64,000 bases of DNA from Haloferula sp. BvORR071. Its GTDB lineage: Bacteria; Verrucomicrobiota; Verrucomicrobiia; Verrucomicrobiales; Akkermansiaceae. Below, piece after piece: positions 9,970 through 17,939 of the stretch. The number at the start of each line of letters is the position of its first letter. Positions within the stretch are counted from its first letter, which is position 1. Where the stretch lies: assembly GCF_000739615.1 (NCBI RefSeq), contig NZ_BATP01000028.1, forward strand, positions 1-64,000. Direction: 5' to 3'. The notes below the pieces were generated by a model, which saw nothing but the letters and a program-made list of their open reading frames with translations, was not told the origin of the DNA and searched no databases. The translations under genes were made by a program, and so were the position numbers.

Positions 9970-10719
9970 TTATTGGCTCACTGGACCCATGGTGCCTTGG
10001 GCGGGCGGAGTCTCCGGAGCGGCGGTGCCTTCGGTTGGCTTCAGCTCGATGCCTTCGGCCGCGGCAAAGTCGGCAAGCGCCATGTCCGCGAGGGCCTTCT
10101 GCTCAGCTTCCTTCACGAAGGTGCTGCTCATGTCCACGCTGTCGCGGGCCACGCGGGCGCGGCCGGCGGCCTTGCTGCGCTCGTCCTCGACCATTTCCTC
10201 GAGGCGGTTGAGAGTGTCACCGGAACCACCGATCGAGCCGACCATGCCGGCGGCCATTTCGTTGAGTTCGGCCATGGCCTTCTGGACCTTCATGTCGTCG
10301 ATGCCGCGGCGGAGGCTCTCGATCTTGTCGCGGGCGGCCTTCACGGCCACGTCGCGGGCGCGAACCAGTTCCTTGTAGCGGCTCTCGGCGGCTTCGAGCT
10401 GGGCGGCGAGTTCGTCATGGGCCTGGTCGGTGTTCTTGTACTGCAGGGCCACCTCACCGGCGGCTTCGCGCTGGCCGGCCTGGAGCAGGGCCTTGGTGCG
10501 GGCCTTGAGTTCGGTTTCCTCGTGGTTGAGCTTGCGGACCTGGCCCATCAGGCGCTCGACCAGCCCGGCGTGGGCGGCGAGGCCGGCATTGAACTCGCTG
10601 ATCTGCTTGCGCAGGTTTTCCTTCTCCACTTCGAGCAGGGCCTCGGGGTTCTTCTTTTCGAGCCCCCCGATGAAGAGTCCGAGGAAGCCTTTGATCAGAT
10701 TGGAGATGCGGCTGAACAT
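9970..10719 (-). CDS. pspA: PspA/IM30 family envelope-stress protein
   Basis: About 249 residues from the ATG at 10719 (MFSRISNLIKGFLGLF); the upstream in-frame ATG at 10776 would only add a non-homologous leader. The N-terminal amphipathic helix is followed by a long alpha-helical coiled coil, as in PspA/Vipp1 (ESCRT-III fold). Such proteins polymerise on stressed inner membranes and preserve the proton motive force. The tail after about residue 220 is a Pro/Thr/Ala-rich extension. No PspF-type regulator is nearby. Confidence 0.85.
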   Translation of the reverse strand: MFSRISNLIKGFLGLFIGGLEKKNPEALLEVEKENLRKQISEFNAGLAAHAGLVERLMGQVRKLNHEETELKARTKALLQAGQREAAGEVALQYKNTDQAHDELAAQLEAAESRYKELVRARDVAVKAARDKIESLRRGIDDMKVQKAMAELNEMAAGMVGSIGGSGDTLNRLEEMVEDERSKAAGRARVARDSVDMSSTFVKEAEQKALADMALADFAAAEGIELKPTEGTAAPETPPAQGTMGPVSQ

Positions 10720-10849
10720 GGATGAAAACGCGTTGAACGCGATGGCACCATGGGGGAAAAGGGTCGGCGGGGTCAATTATAAGCGGGGGCAGCTTTCCGA
10801 ATCGGAAAGGCAGGATTGCGCGGGGCGGCCGGCCGGCTAGCATCGCGCT

Positions 10850-11728
10850 GTGAGCGGAGCCGAAACCTTGATCGAATTCCTGCGCGGGGAAGAAGCCCGC
10901 GGGGTGAGGACCGTCCACCTCGATGAACAGGCGAAGGAACTGCTTAGGGAATTGCACCGCCGGGCGAAAAATCCGGCCCGCGCCCAAGCTCCGACACCCG
11001 CGCCCGCTGCCACAGCGGCAGCTGCCCGGGCGGTCGTCTTGGAGGAAGCCCCGAAGCCGCAGGCAGCCCCGGTGGTAGAAGTGGCCGCTCCCGCCGCGGG
11101 CAGCGCCGCCCAACGGATCGCGTCGCTGGCAAAACAGGCCGAGAACTGGGAACCGGCGCGGCGCTTGGGATCCCTGCGGAGCACGATGGTTTTCTCCACG
11201 GGCAGTCCCGAGGCGGAACTGATGCTGGTGGGTGAGGCCCCGGGCTATCAGGAGGAGCAGCAGCGCGAGCCCTTCGTGGGCGCCGCAGGGCAGAAGCTGA
11301 ACGAGATTTTGAAGGCGATGGGCCTCGCCCGCGAGGCGGTCTATATTTCGAACATCGTCAAATTCCGCCCGGCGATGGACGGGCAGACGACCAACAACCG
11401 CAAGCCGACGCTGGAGGAGATGGCATCCTGCATCTCCTTCGTGCGGGCGGAGGTGGAGATCGTGAAGCCGCGCTGCATCGTGGCGCTCGGTGGCACCGCC
11501 GCGGAAGGCTTGCTGGGCCTGAGCGGCTCGGTGGCCGCGATGCGCGGGAAATGGCACGAGTTTTCCGGCATCCCGGTGCGGGTCACCTACCACCCGGCCT
11601 ACTTGCTCCACAACAACTCCGGCGCGCAGGACAAGCGGCGGGTGTGGGAGGATATGCTGGAAGTGATGGAGAAGCTGGGGCTGCCGATTTCGGAGAAGCA
11701 GCGCGGGTATTTCGTCACGCGGCCTTGA
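10850..11728 (+). CDS. Uracil-DNA glycosylase superfamily protein (family 4-like, iron-sulfur ligands missing)
   Basis: 292 residues with a GTG start. The first ~100 residues are an Ala/Pro-rich linker after a short helical start. The catalytic domain carries GEAPGYQEEQQREPFVG, NIVKFRP...NRKPT and VTYHPAYLL, the usual UDG motifs 1-3. Family 4 enzymes hold a 4Fe-4S cluster with four cysteines. Here there is no N-terminal CxxC, and the KCRP cysteine is Phe (KFRP). Only one candidate ligand (ASCISF) remains, so a cluster is unlikely. Expected role: removal of uracil from DNA in base-excision repair. Confidence 0.85.
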   Translation: MSGAETLIEFLRGEEARGVRTVHLDEQAKELLRELHRRAKNPARAQAPTPAPAATAAAARAVVLEEAPKPQAAPVVEVAAPAAGSAAQRIASLAKQAENWEPARRLGSLRSTMVFSTGSPEAELMLVGEAPGYQEEQQREPFVGAAGQKLNEILKAMGLAREAVYISNIVKFRPAMDGQTTNNRKPTLEEMASCISFVRAEVEIVKPRCIVALGGTAAEGLLGLSGSVAAMRGKWHEFSGIPVRVTYHPAYLLHNNSGAQDKRRVWEDMLEVMEKLGLPISEKQRGYFVTRP

Positions 11729-11752
11729 GCGGAAACACCGGAAGCGCCGTGG

Positions 11753-11795
11753 TTTCAGATCTGAAATCCGGGATCTCAAATTTGAAATTTGAGAT
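11753..11795. repeat. AT-rich palindromic intergenic element, copy 2
   Basis: Two consecutive palindromes: TTTCAGATCTGAAA (11753-11766) and an inverted repeat with 11-bp arms around one base (11773-11783 and 11785-11795). It carries the 13-nt core at 11773-11785, with CCGGGA just before it as in copies 1 and 3. It lies between the UDG stop and the asparaginase start. Confidence 0.65.
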
Positions 11796-11823
11796 TTAAG
11801 GCCGGTGATTTCAAATCCCCGCC

Positions 11824-12303
11824 ATGCTTCTCGTGCTCACCACCGGCGGTACGATCGACAAGGTGTACTTCGACGCCTCGTCGGAGTATGAGGTGGGCGA
11901 GCCAACGGTGCCGCATGTGTTCCGCGAGTCGGGGGTGGCTCTGGAGTGGCGGCTCTTGCCGCTGATGCGGAAGGACAGCCTGGAGATGGGGCCCGAGGAC
12001 CGGCAGGCAATTCGCAGGGCCTGCGAGGAGGCGGCGGAGCAGCGGATCCTGATCACGCACGGCACGGACACCATGAGCGTGACGGCCGAGGCGCTGCGCG
12101 GAATCGCGGGGAAAACCATTGTCCTAACAGGGGCGCTGGCTCCGGCGCGCTTCCGGGTGACGGATGCGGTCTTCAATCTCGGTCTGGCCCTCGGCGCGGT
12201 GCAATCGCTGCCGGAGGGTGTGTATCTGGCGATGAACGGGACGATTTTCCCGGCGGGCAAGGTGCGGAAGAACCGTGATGCGGGGAAGTTCGAGGAAGTG
12301 TGA
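11824..12303 (+). CDS. Single-domain asparaginase-like protein
   Basis: 159 residues, about half the length of a classical type I/II asparaginase. It covers only the N-terminal domain: TGGTIDK near the start (first active-site Thr), RKDS in the middle, HGTDT (second Thr-Asp pair) and the GKTIVLTGALAP strand that carries the catalytic Lys in the family. The C-terminal domain is absent. The ORF ends cleanly and is followed by a gene gap, so this looks like a natural short form rather than a truncation. Hydrolysis of asparagine or another amide is plausible but unproven. Confidence 0.75.
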   Translation: MLLVLTTGGTIDKVYFDASSEYEVGEPTVPHVFRESGVALEWRLLPLMRKDSLEMGPEDRQAIRRACEEAAEQRILITHGTDTMSVTAEALRGIAGKTIVLTGALAPARFRVTDAVFNLGLALGAVQSLPEGVYLAMNGTIFPAGKVRKNRDAGKFEEV

Positions 12304-12452
12304 CAATCTCGTGAGGCCCAGGGGCCTAGGGCGAGGCCGGATGGGGCGATCTTTCCTTGCGGAAGCAGGATTGGCGGTGGAGCGTGCAGAAATTTTGCAG
12401 TGAGTGTCCAATAAAGGGCCTCCCCGTTCGTCGTTCTTGGAAGACCTGAGCC

Positions 12453-13217
12453 ATGAGCACGCAAACGATCGAAAAATCCGAATCAAAGGCGGCAGCCCCT
12501 GCCGTGGTATCCCGCGAGGAATGGCTGGCCGCGCGCAAGGCGCTGCTGGTGGAGGAAAAGCGGCTGACCCGCGAGCGCGACGCGCTGAGTGCCAAGCGCC
12601 GGGAGCTGCCGTGGGTGGAGGTGGACGAGGATTATGTTTTCGAAGGGCCAAGCGGGAAAGTGCGCTTGGAGGACCTGTTCCAAGGGCGGAGCCAATTGAT
12701 CGTGCACCACCTGATGTTCAAGCCGGGCGACACGGAGGCCTGTCCGGGATGCTCCTACCAGGCCGACCACATCGAGGGGCCGCTGCAGCACCTGAGGCAC
12801 CATGACCTGATGATCGTGGCAGTGTCCCACGCTCCGTGGAAGGAGATCGCGCCCTTCAAGCAGCGGATGGGCTGGGGCTTCGACTGGTATTCTTCTTACG
12901 GCAGCAGCTTCAACTACGACTACGGCGTGACCTTCACCCCGGAGGAAATCAAGGACGGGAAGAGTGGCTACAATTATGGCACGAGCCCCTATCCGCATGA
13001 GGAGCTGCCGGGCCTGAGCGTCTTCATCAAGGACGAGGCGGGGAAGGTATATCACACTTACTCCACCTACTCCCGCGGCCTGGAGGGACCGCTCGGTGCC
13101 ATCCACTACCTCGACCTCACGCCGCTGGGCCGCCGGGATCAGCAGGACTGGCTGCGCTATCACGACCGCTACGAGGAGAAGGCCGGCGAGTCCTGCTGTG
13201 AGTGCAAGAAGTCCTGA
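12453..13217 (+). CDS. DUF899 thioredoxin-fold protein
   Basis: 254 residues. The N-terminal SREEWLAARKALL...EKRLTRERDALSAKRRELPWV and the central FKPGDTEACPGCSYQAD with a CxxC-like ACPGC site are typical of DUF899, a thioredoxin-like family of unknown activity. The C terminus is Cys-rich (SCCECKKS). It heads a run of five small same-strand genes (DUF899, DUF1428, VOC, SRPBCC, YCII), a set often found together in other bacteria. Confidence 0.85.
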   Translation: MSTQTIEKSESKAAAPAVVSREEWLAARKALLVEEKRLTRERDALSAKRRELPWVEVDEDYVFEGPSGKVRLEDLFQGRSQLIVHHLMFKPGDTEACPGCSYQADHIEGPLQHLRHHDLMIVAVSHAPWKEIAPFKQRMGWGFDWYSSYGSSFNYDYGVTFTPEEIKDGKSGYNYGTSPYPHEELPGLSVFIKDEAGKVYHTYSTYSRGLEGPLGAIHYLDLTPLGRRDQQDWLRYHDRYEEKAGESCCECKKS

Positions 13218-13255
13218 GTTTTTCTAACAAGCACCAACCCGAACCCCAACAAGCC

Positions 13256-13618
13256 ATGTCAGTTTACGTCGACGGATTCGTTTTGCCACTCCCCAAGGAC
13301 AAGCTCGAGGAATACAAGACCATCGCCGCAAAGGCCGCCAAGGTGTGGAAGGAATATGGCGCGCTGGAGTACCGGGAGTGCGTCGGCGAGGATCTGGATG
13401 TGAAGGAGGTCCTGCCCTTCCCCACGCTCGCCAAGGCCGGTCCGGATGAGACGGTGGTCTTCGCCTACATCACTTACAAATCGCGTGAGCACCGCGATGA
13501 GGTGAACGCCAAGGTGATGGCGGATCCGCGGATGACGGAGATGTGCACGCCAGAGAGCGCGCCCTTCGACTGCAAGAAGATGGCCTACGGCGGCTTCACC
13601 ACCATCGTGGAGGCCTGA
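13256..13618 (+). CDS. DUF1428 family protein
   Basis: 120 residues from ATG 13256. The start YVDGFVLPLPKDKLEEYK and the end KMAYGGFTTIVEA match DUF1428, a dimeric alpha-beta barrel (ABM-like) family of unknown function. It starts 38 bases after the DUF899 gene and is probably co-transcribed with it. Confidence 0.85.
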   Translation: MSVYVDGFVLPLPKDKLEEYKTIAAKAAKVWKEYGALEYRECVGEDLDVKEVLPFPTLAKAGPDETVVFAYITYKSREHRDEVNAKVMADPRMTEMCTPESAPFDCKKMAYGGFTTIVEA

Positions 13619-13725
13619 GCAAAATTTCCCGCAATTCCGCGCAGCCCCCTGTCCTTTTCCTCAGGGCTGCTTCGTCGGATCTGCGGAACCTGAGATTCCA
13701 CCCCCAAACCGACCACCACCACCAC

Positions 13726-14145
13726 ATGAAAATCGAACCATACCTCTGGGGCTTCAACGGCCGATGCGAAGAAGCGATCGAATTCTACAAGAAGGCCCTG
13801 GGCGCCGAGGTCCAGATGCTGATGCGCTTCGGCGAGTCACCGGAGAAGTGTGAGGGCGGATCGACGCCTCCCGACAACAACATCATGCACTCGAGCATCA
13901 AGATCGGCGACAGCGTGCTGATGCTCTCCGACGGACAATGCAATGAAGACGTGGGCACATCGAAATTCACCGGCATGTCGCTCTCGCTCAATCCCGCCAG
14001 CGAGGCGGATGCGCAGAAGATCTTCGGCTCGCTTTCAGACGGCGGGCAGGTCATGATGCCTCTGGGTAAGACCTTCTGGTCGCCTTGCTTCGGCATGGTC
14101 ACCGATCGCTTCGGTGTTGCCTGGATGATCAACGTCCTGCCTTAA
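13726..14145 (+). CDS. PhnB-like VOC family protein
   Basis: 139 residues. The start MKIEPYLWGFNGRCEEAIEFYKKALG is the glyoxalase/PhnB-type opening, and WSPCFGMVTDRFGVAWMINV is the typical C-terminal strand. PhnB-like members usually lack a proven enzyme activity. It belongs to the small stress-type cluster at 12.4-15.2 kb. Confidence 0.85.
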   Translation: MKIEPYLWGFNGRCEEAIEFYKKALGAEVQMLMRFGESPEKCEGGSTPPDNNIMHSSIKIGDSVLMLSDGQCNEDVGTSKFTGMSLSLNPASEADAQKIFGSLSDGGQVMMPLGKTFWSPCFGMVTDRFGVAWMINVLP

Positions 14146-14179
14146 ACCTCAGCCTCATCAATTCCCTCCCCACCTTGTC

Positions 14180-14719
14180 ATGTTCCGCAAAATCCTCATC
14201 GGTCTCGCCGTCGTCGTCGCCATCCTGATCGTCGTGATCTCGATGCAGCCGGCGGACTTCAAGATCGAACGCTCGACGACGATCAACGCGCCGGCAGCCA
14301 CTGTCTTCGCGCAAGTGAACGACTTCCACAAATGGGAAGTCTGGTCGCCATGGGCGAAGCTGGACCCGAACATGAAGACGACTTACGAGGGCCCGGCAGC
14401 CGGCCCCGGCGCGAAGTATTCGTGGGTCGGTGACAGCAAGGTGGGAGAGGGGCGCATGACCATCGTAGACAGCCGCGCGCCCGAGCTGGTGAAGATCAAG
14501 CTGGAGTTCCTCAAGCCGATGGCGGCGACCAACGACACCGAGTTCAGCTTCAGGCCGGAAGGCAACCGCACCAAGGTGACTTGGACCATGAGCGGCAAGA
14601 ACGGCTTCATGTCGAAGGCCTTCGGCCTGTTCATGAACATGGACAAGATGGTCGGCGGCGACTTCGAGAAGGGCCTTGCCCAGATGAAGTTTGCCGCCGA
14701 AGCGGCCCCGACACCCTAA
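14180..14719 (+). CDS. SRPBCC family (polyketide cyclase/START-like) membrane-anchored protein
   Basis: 179 residues. One N-terminal membrane segment (ILIGLAVVVAILIVVISM) is followed by an SRPBCC fold: IERSTTINAPAATVFAQVND, KWEVWSPWAKLD, then the C-terminal helix. The family binds hydrophobic ligands in a deep cavity; the ligand is unknown. It lies 34 bases after the VOC gene. Confidence 0.85.
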   Translation: MFRKILIGLAVVVAILIVVISMQPADFKIERSTTINAPAATVFAQVNDFHKWEVWSPWAKLDPNMKTTYEGPAAGPGAKYSWVGDSKVGEGRMTIVDSRAPELVKIKLEFLKPMAATNDTEFSFRPEGNRTKVTWTMSGKNGFMSKAFGLFMNMDKMVGGDFEKGLAQMKFAAEAAPTP

Positions 14720-14745
14720 CAGAACAATTCAACCATTTTACCTCG

Positions 14746-15195
14746 ATGCCTATCAGTGGACACCACCCTATCGGCTCGCCGGAGAATCCGCAGCGGGGCG
14801 CAAAGCAGTACATGTTCCTGTTCCGCCACGGGACTTGGGACGAAGGACTCCCGGTCGACGAGGTCAACAAGATCATGGACGAGGTCACCGGCTGGTTCGA
14901 TTCCCTGGTGATGCAGGGGAAAGTCATCGGCGGCAGCCCGCTGGTGGAAGGCGGCAAGTCGATCATGATGCGCAACGGCCAAGTCGCGGTCATGGACGGC
15001 CCTTTCGTTGAATCGAAGGAAGCGGTCGCCGGCTACCTGATGGTGAGCTTCGACAGCGAGAATGAAGCGGTCGAGGCTGCCAGGACCTCGCCGCTCTTCA
15101 AGCACGGACTGGTCACCGAGGTCCGCGAAGTGGCCTCGGAGTGCCCGCTCTATGCACGGCTGCGCGAACGGACCGCCGCGATGGCTGCGGTCTAG
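14746..15195 (+). CDS. YCII-related (DGPF) domain protein
   Basis: 149 residues from ATG 14746. It has MFLFRHGTWDEG, then VMDGPFVESKEAVAGYLMV, the DGPF signature of the YCII family. Such proteins are commonly encoded beside ECF42-type sigma factors, but no sigma factor is present here. The gene ends one base from the convergent AraC gene. Confidence 0.85.
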   Translation: MPISGHHPIGSPENPQRGAKQYMFLFRHGTWDEGLPVDEVNKIMDEVTGWFDSLVMQGKVIGGSPLVEGGKSIMMRNGQVAVMDGPFVESKEAVAGYLMVSFDSENEAVEAARTSPLFKHGLVTEVREVASECPLYARLRERTAAMAAV

Positions 15196-15196
15196 T

Positions 15197-16066
15197 TCAC
15201 TCGCCCCTGCGGTGGGAATTCCGGAAGTCGCGCGGGCTGATCCCGCGCAAGCGCCGGAACCAGGCATTGAAGCTCGAGAGGGTTTCGAAGCCGCTGCCGA
15301 ACGCGATTTCTGACACGGGCTTGTCGGTGAGGATCAACTGCCGGCAAGCCTGCCCGACCCGCACCTCCGCGACGAATGAGCTCAAGGTGCAGCCGACGGT
15401 GCGCTTGAAGTAGTGCGAGAGGCCCGAGGGGCTGGTGCCTACCAAGTCCGCGAGCTCGGCATGGCTGAAGTCCTTCGCCGAGTGGCGCGAGATGTAATCG
15501 TAGATCTTGTCCACGCGTTCGACGCTGCCGCCGTCCAGCTTCGGCATGAAGTCGGGGCTGGAAAGCAGTTCGAACTCCTCCGCCTCGGCGAGCTGGCCGA
15601 GGATTGCGAGCAGATCGAGGAGCTGGGTCAGGCCACTGGCATTCCGCAGCGCCATCATCTTCTCCGCCGCCCGGTCGCGGTCCTTGCCGAGGAAGCGGAT
15701 ACCGCGCAGCGAGCGCTGCAGCAAGGCCGCCACCGGCTTCATCTCGGTCAGGCTGAGGAATTCAGGGCCGAAACGTTCGGTGCGGAATTGGACGACGATC
15801 GAATGCGCCATGCCGCCGGGGACGACGTCATTGGTCCAGTAGTGGGGCACGTTGGTGCCGATCAGCACCAGGTCGCCGGGTTCGTAGTTCGTCACGTGGT
15901 CCCCCACCCAGCGGCGGCCGCTGCTTTCCACGATCAGGGTCAGCTCGATCTCCGGGTGGAAGTGCCAGCCGATCGGGAATTTTTCCAAGTAGAACTCCCG
16001 CAGCACGAAGGTATCGCGTGCGGTTTGAGGGACGACCTCGAAGCGGGCCTTGGAAGGAGCCTTCAC
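15197..16066 (-). CDS. AraC family transcription regulator with N-terminal cupin
   Basis: About 289 residues from the GTG at 16066; the longer frame to 16135 would need a TTG start and overlap the upstream gene. The N-terminal cupin-like sensor domain (GWHFHPEIELTLI, EPGDLVLIGTNVPHYW) is followed by the C-terminal double HTH (FSHAELADLVGTSPSGLSHYFKR and VSEIAFGSGFETLSSFNAWFRR). It probably responds to a sugar-like ligand. Its convergent position suggests, but does not show, control of the 12.4-15.2 kb cluster. Confidence 0.85.
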   Translation of the reverse strand: MKAPSKARFEVVPQTARDTFVLREFYLEKFPIGWHFHPEIELTLIVESSGRRWVGDHVTNYEPGDLVLIGTNVPHYWTNDVVPGGMAHSIVVQFRTERFGPEFLSLTEMKPVAALLQRSLRGIRFLGKDRDRAAEKMMALRNASGLTQLLDLLAILGQLAEAEEFELLSSPDFMPKLDGGSVERVDKIYDYISRHSAKDFSHAELADLVGTSPSGLSHYFKRTVGCTLSSFVAEVRVGQACRQLILTDKPVSEIAFGSGFETLSSFNAWFRRLRGISPRDFRNSHRRGE

Positions 16067-16113
16067 CGGGGCGAAAGCTAGCGGGTTCCCGCCCGGCCCG
16101 CAATGGGGATTGG

Positions 16114-16542
16114 TTAGCCAGGAATCAGGAGCCAAAGACCCACATTGGCGACGATGAAGGCCGCCAGAATCACCTTGTCGGTCCAGTGAGGCCTCTCCGA
16201 GGGCTTGAAGTAGCGGCCCGCGAAGAAGGGCCGCTCGTGGGTACCGCAGCCCGGACAGGAAGCGGGAATTCTCTGGAAAGGGGTCATCAGCACCGAAGCC
16301 GATTGGCCGGCAATCCAGAGCGTGAGGAGTTCCCCGGCGTAAATACTAAAGAGATAGTACCACGGCAAGGGCTCGGACCAGAAACACAAGCGGAAATAGA
16401 TCGCGAACGACGCCACTGCGGCGGCGGCCGCAAAAAAGCCCGCGACCGCGGGAGCCACCAACTGGTGGACGTGCCGGCACTTCGGGCAGGTATGAACTTC
16501 GAAGATGTGGCAGAAGCGATCCATGGTCGCCGGGGTTTCCAA
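16114..16542 (-). CDS. Membrane protein with two zinc-ribbon CxxC pairs
   Basis: 142 residues. CPKC near the N terminus and CPGC at about residue 96 bracket two hydrophobic segments; a third membrane segment ends the protein (ILAAFIVANVGLWLLIPG). The cysteine spacing suggests one metal site assembled from both pairs on the same side of the membrane. I recognise no named family. It is upstream of the AraC gene on the same strand. Confidence 0.6.
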   Translation of the reverse strand: METPATMDRFCHIFEVHTCPKCRHVHQLVAPAVAGFFAAAAAVASFAIYFRLCFWSEPLPWYYLFSIYAGELLTLWIAGQSASVLMTPFQRIPASCPGCGTHERPFFAGRYFKPSERPHWTDKVILAAFIVANVGLWLLIPG

Positions 16543-16578
16543 GAAGGAAAACCGCCGGCGGCATGGATTGCCTGTGAT

Positions 16579-17934
16579 TTACGCGAAGATCTCGGTGGCC
16601 ACCTTCCCTGCGACGTCGGTGAGCCGGAAATCTCGGCCGCCGTAGGAGTAGGTGAGGGCTTCGTGGTCCAGACCCATTAGGGCGAGGAGCGTAGCGTGGA
16701 GGTCATTGGTGTGCATCTTGCCTTCCACCGCCTTAATGCCGACTTCGTCGGTCCCGCCGTGGGTGTAGCCGGCCTTGACCCCACCGCCGGCGAGGAACAT
16801 CGAGTAGCCGGTGATGTTGTGATCGCGGCCATCGGCGCCCTGCGAAGTCGGCTGGCGGCCGAACTCGGAGCCGAAGAGCACGAGAGTGTCTTCCAGCAGG
16901 CCGCGCTGCTCCAGATCGGTTAGAAGGGCGGATGTTGCTTGGTCGACGTTGCCAGTGCGTTCGATGAGACCCTTGTGGAGATTGTTGTGGTGATCCCAGC
17001 CGGGCTGGCAGATTTCCACGAAGCGGACTCCCGCCTCACTCAGGCGACGGGCCATCAGGGCCTGCCGGGCGAAGGCACCCCCGGGGCCATCCTTCACGCC
17101 GTAGGCATCCCGGACGTGTTGCGGTTCCTTCGAGATATCCAGTAGTTCCGGCACCTTGTCCTGCATGCGGAAGCCAAGCTCGTAAGAGGCGATGATGCCA
17201 TCGACCGGGTCCGGCGCACCGGACTGCGCCGCGTAGTCGCGGTTCATCGATTGCACGAGGTCGAGCTGGGCACGCTGCAAGCCCGCGGCGGAGGTCGCCT
17301 TGAGATTGGCAAGGAAGCCGGCATCGGTGATGCGGGTGCCTTGGAAGTGGGCGGGCAGGAAAGCGCTGCCGTAATTCACCGTGCCGCCGAAGTTTGGCGA
17401 GGGGTTGATGGTGATGTAGCCCGGCAGGTCCTGGTTCTCCGTGCCGAGGCCATAGAGCAGCCATGCGCCCATGCTCGGGCGGGTCAGTGCGGCATTCGCG
17501 CTGCCGGTGTGGAGCTGCACCACTGCCTGCGGGTGAGCCGGGGTATCCGTGTGCAGCCCGCGCAGCCAGCACATCTTGTCCGCATGGGTGGCGATGTTCG
17601 GCAGGAGTTCGGAGAACCACGAGCCGGTCTGGCCATACTGCTTGAAGGCAAACTTCGAGGCCGTGATGCGACCGCCGCCCGGTCCGCTCTTGCCATCGTT
17701 GTTCTGGACCTCCGGCTTGTAGTCGAAGGTATCGATGCCCGACATCGCACCTTCCATGAAGATGAAGATGATGCGCTTCGCCCGCGGCTTGAAGTGCGGG
17801 AGCTTCGGCAAGAGGGGTCCGGCGGAGGCCTGCTGCTGCCCGAGGAGGCCAGCCAACGCAAGATTCGCAAAACCGATGCCGGCGGACTTGAGGATCGAAC
17901 GGCGGGACTGCAATGGAGACTTGAAATGAGACAT
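16579..17934 (-). CDS. DUF1501 domain protein with Tat signal
   Basis: 451 residues. The twin-arginine leader SRRSILKSAGIGFANLAL is followed by a sulfatase-like DUF1501 domain (IIFIFMEGAMSGIDTFDYKP, VRFVEICQPGWDHHNN, LVLFGSEFGRQPTSQG...GRDHN). In PVC bacteria DUF1501 genes are almost always paired with DUF1549/DUF1553 cytochrome genes, as here (5-base gap). Their reaction is unknown; a role in breakdown of complex or sulfated polysaccharides has been proposed for the group. Confidence 0.9.
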   Translation of the reverse strand: MSHFKSPLQSRRSILKSAGIGFANLALAGLLGQQQASAGPLLPKLPHFKPRAKRIIFIFMEGAMSGIDTFDYKPEVQNNDGKSGPGGGRITASKFAFKQYGQTGSWFSELLPNIATHADKMCWLRGLHTDTPAHPQAVVQLHTGSANAALTRPSMGAWLLYGLGTENQDLPGYITINPSPNFGGTVNYGSAFLPAHFQGTRITDAGFLANLKATSAAGLQRAQLDLVQSMNRDYAAQSGAPDPVDGIIASYELGFRMQDKVPELLDISKEPQHVRDAYGVKDGPGGAFARQALMARRLSEAGVRFVEICQPGWDHHNNLHKGLIERTGNVDQATSALLTDLEQRGLLEDTLVLFGSEFGRQPTSQGADGRDHNITGYSMFLAGGGVKAGYTHGGTDEVGIKAVEGKMHTNDLHATLLALMGLDHEALTYSYGGRDFRLTDVAGKVATEIFA

Positions 17935-17939
17935 GACGA

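Noticed and set aside
9442-10725. 427-residue open frame opposite ykvA and pspA
   Set aside because: It spans two recognisable minus-strand genes and has no family signature.
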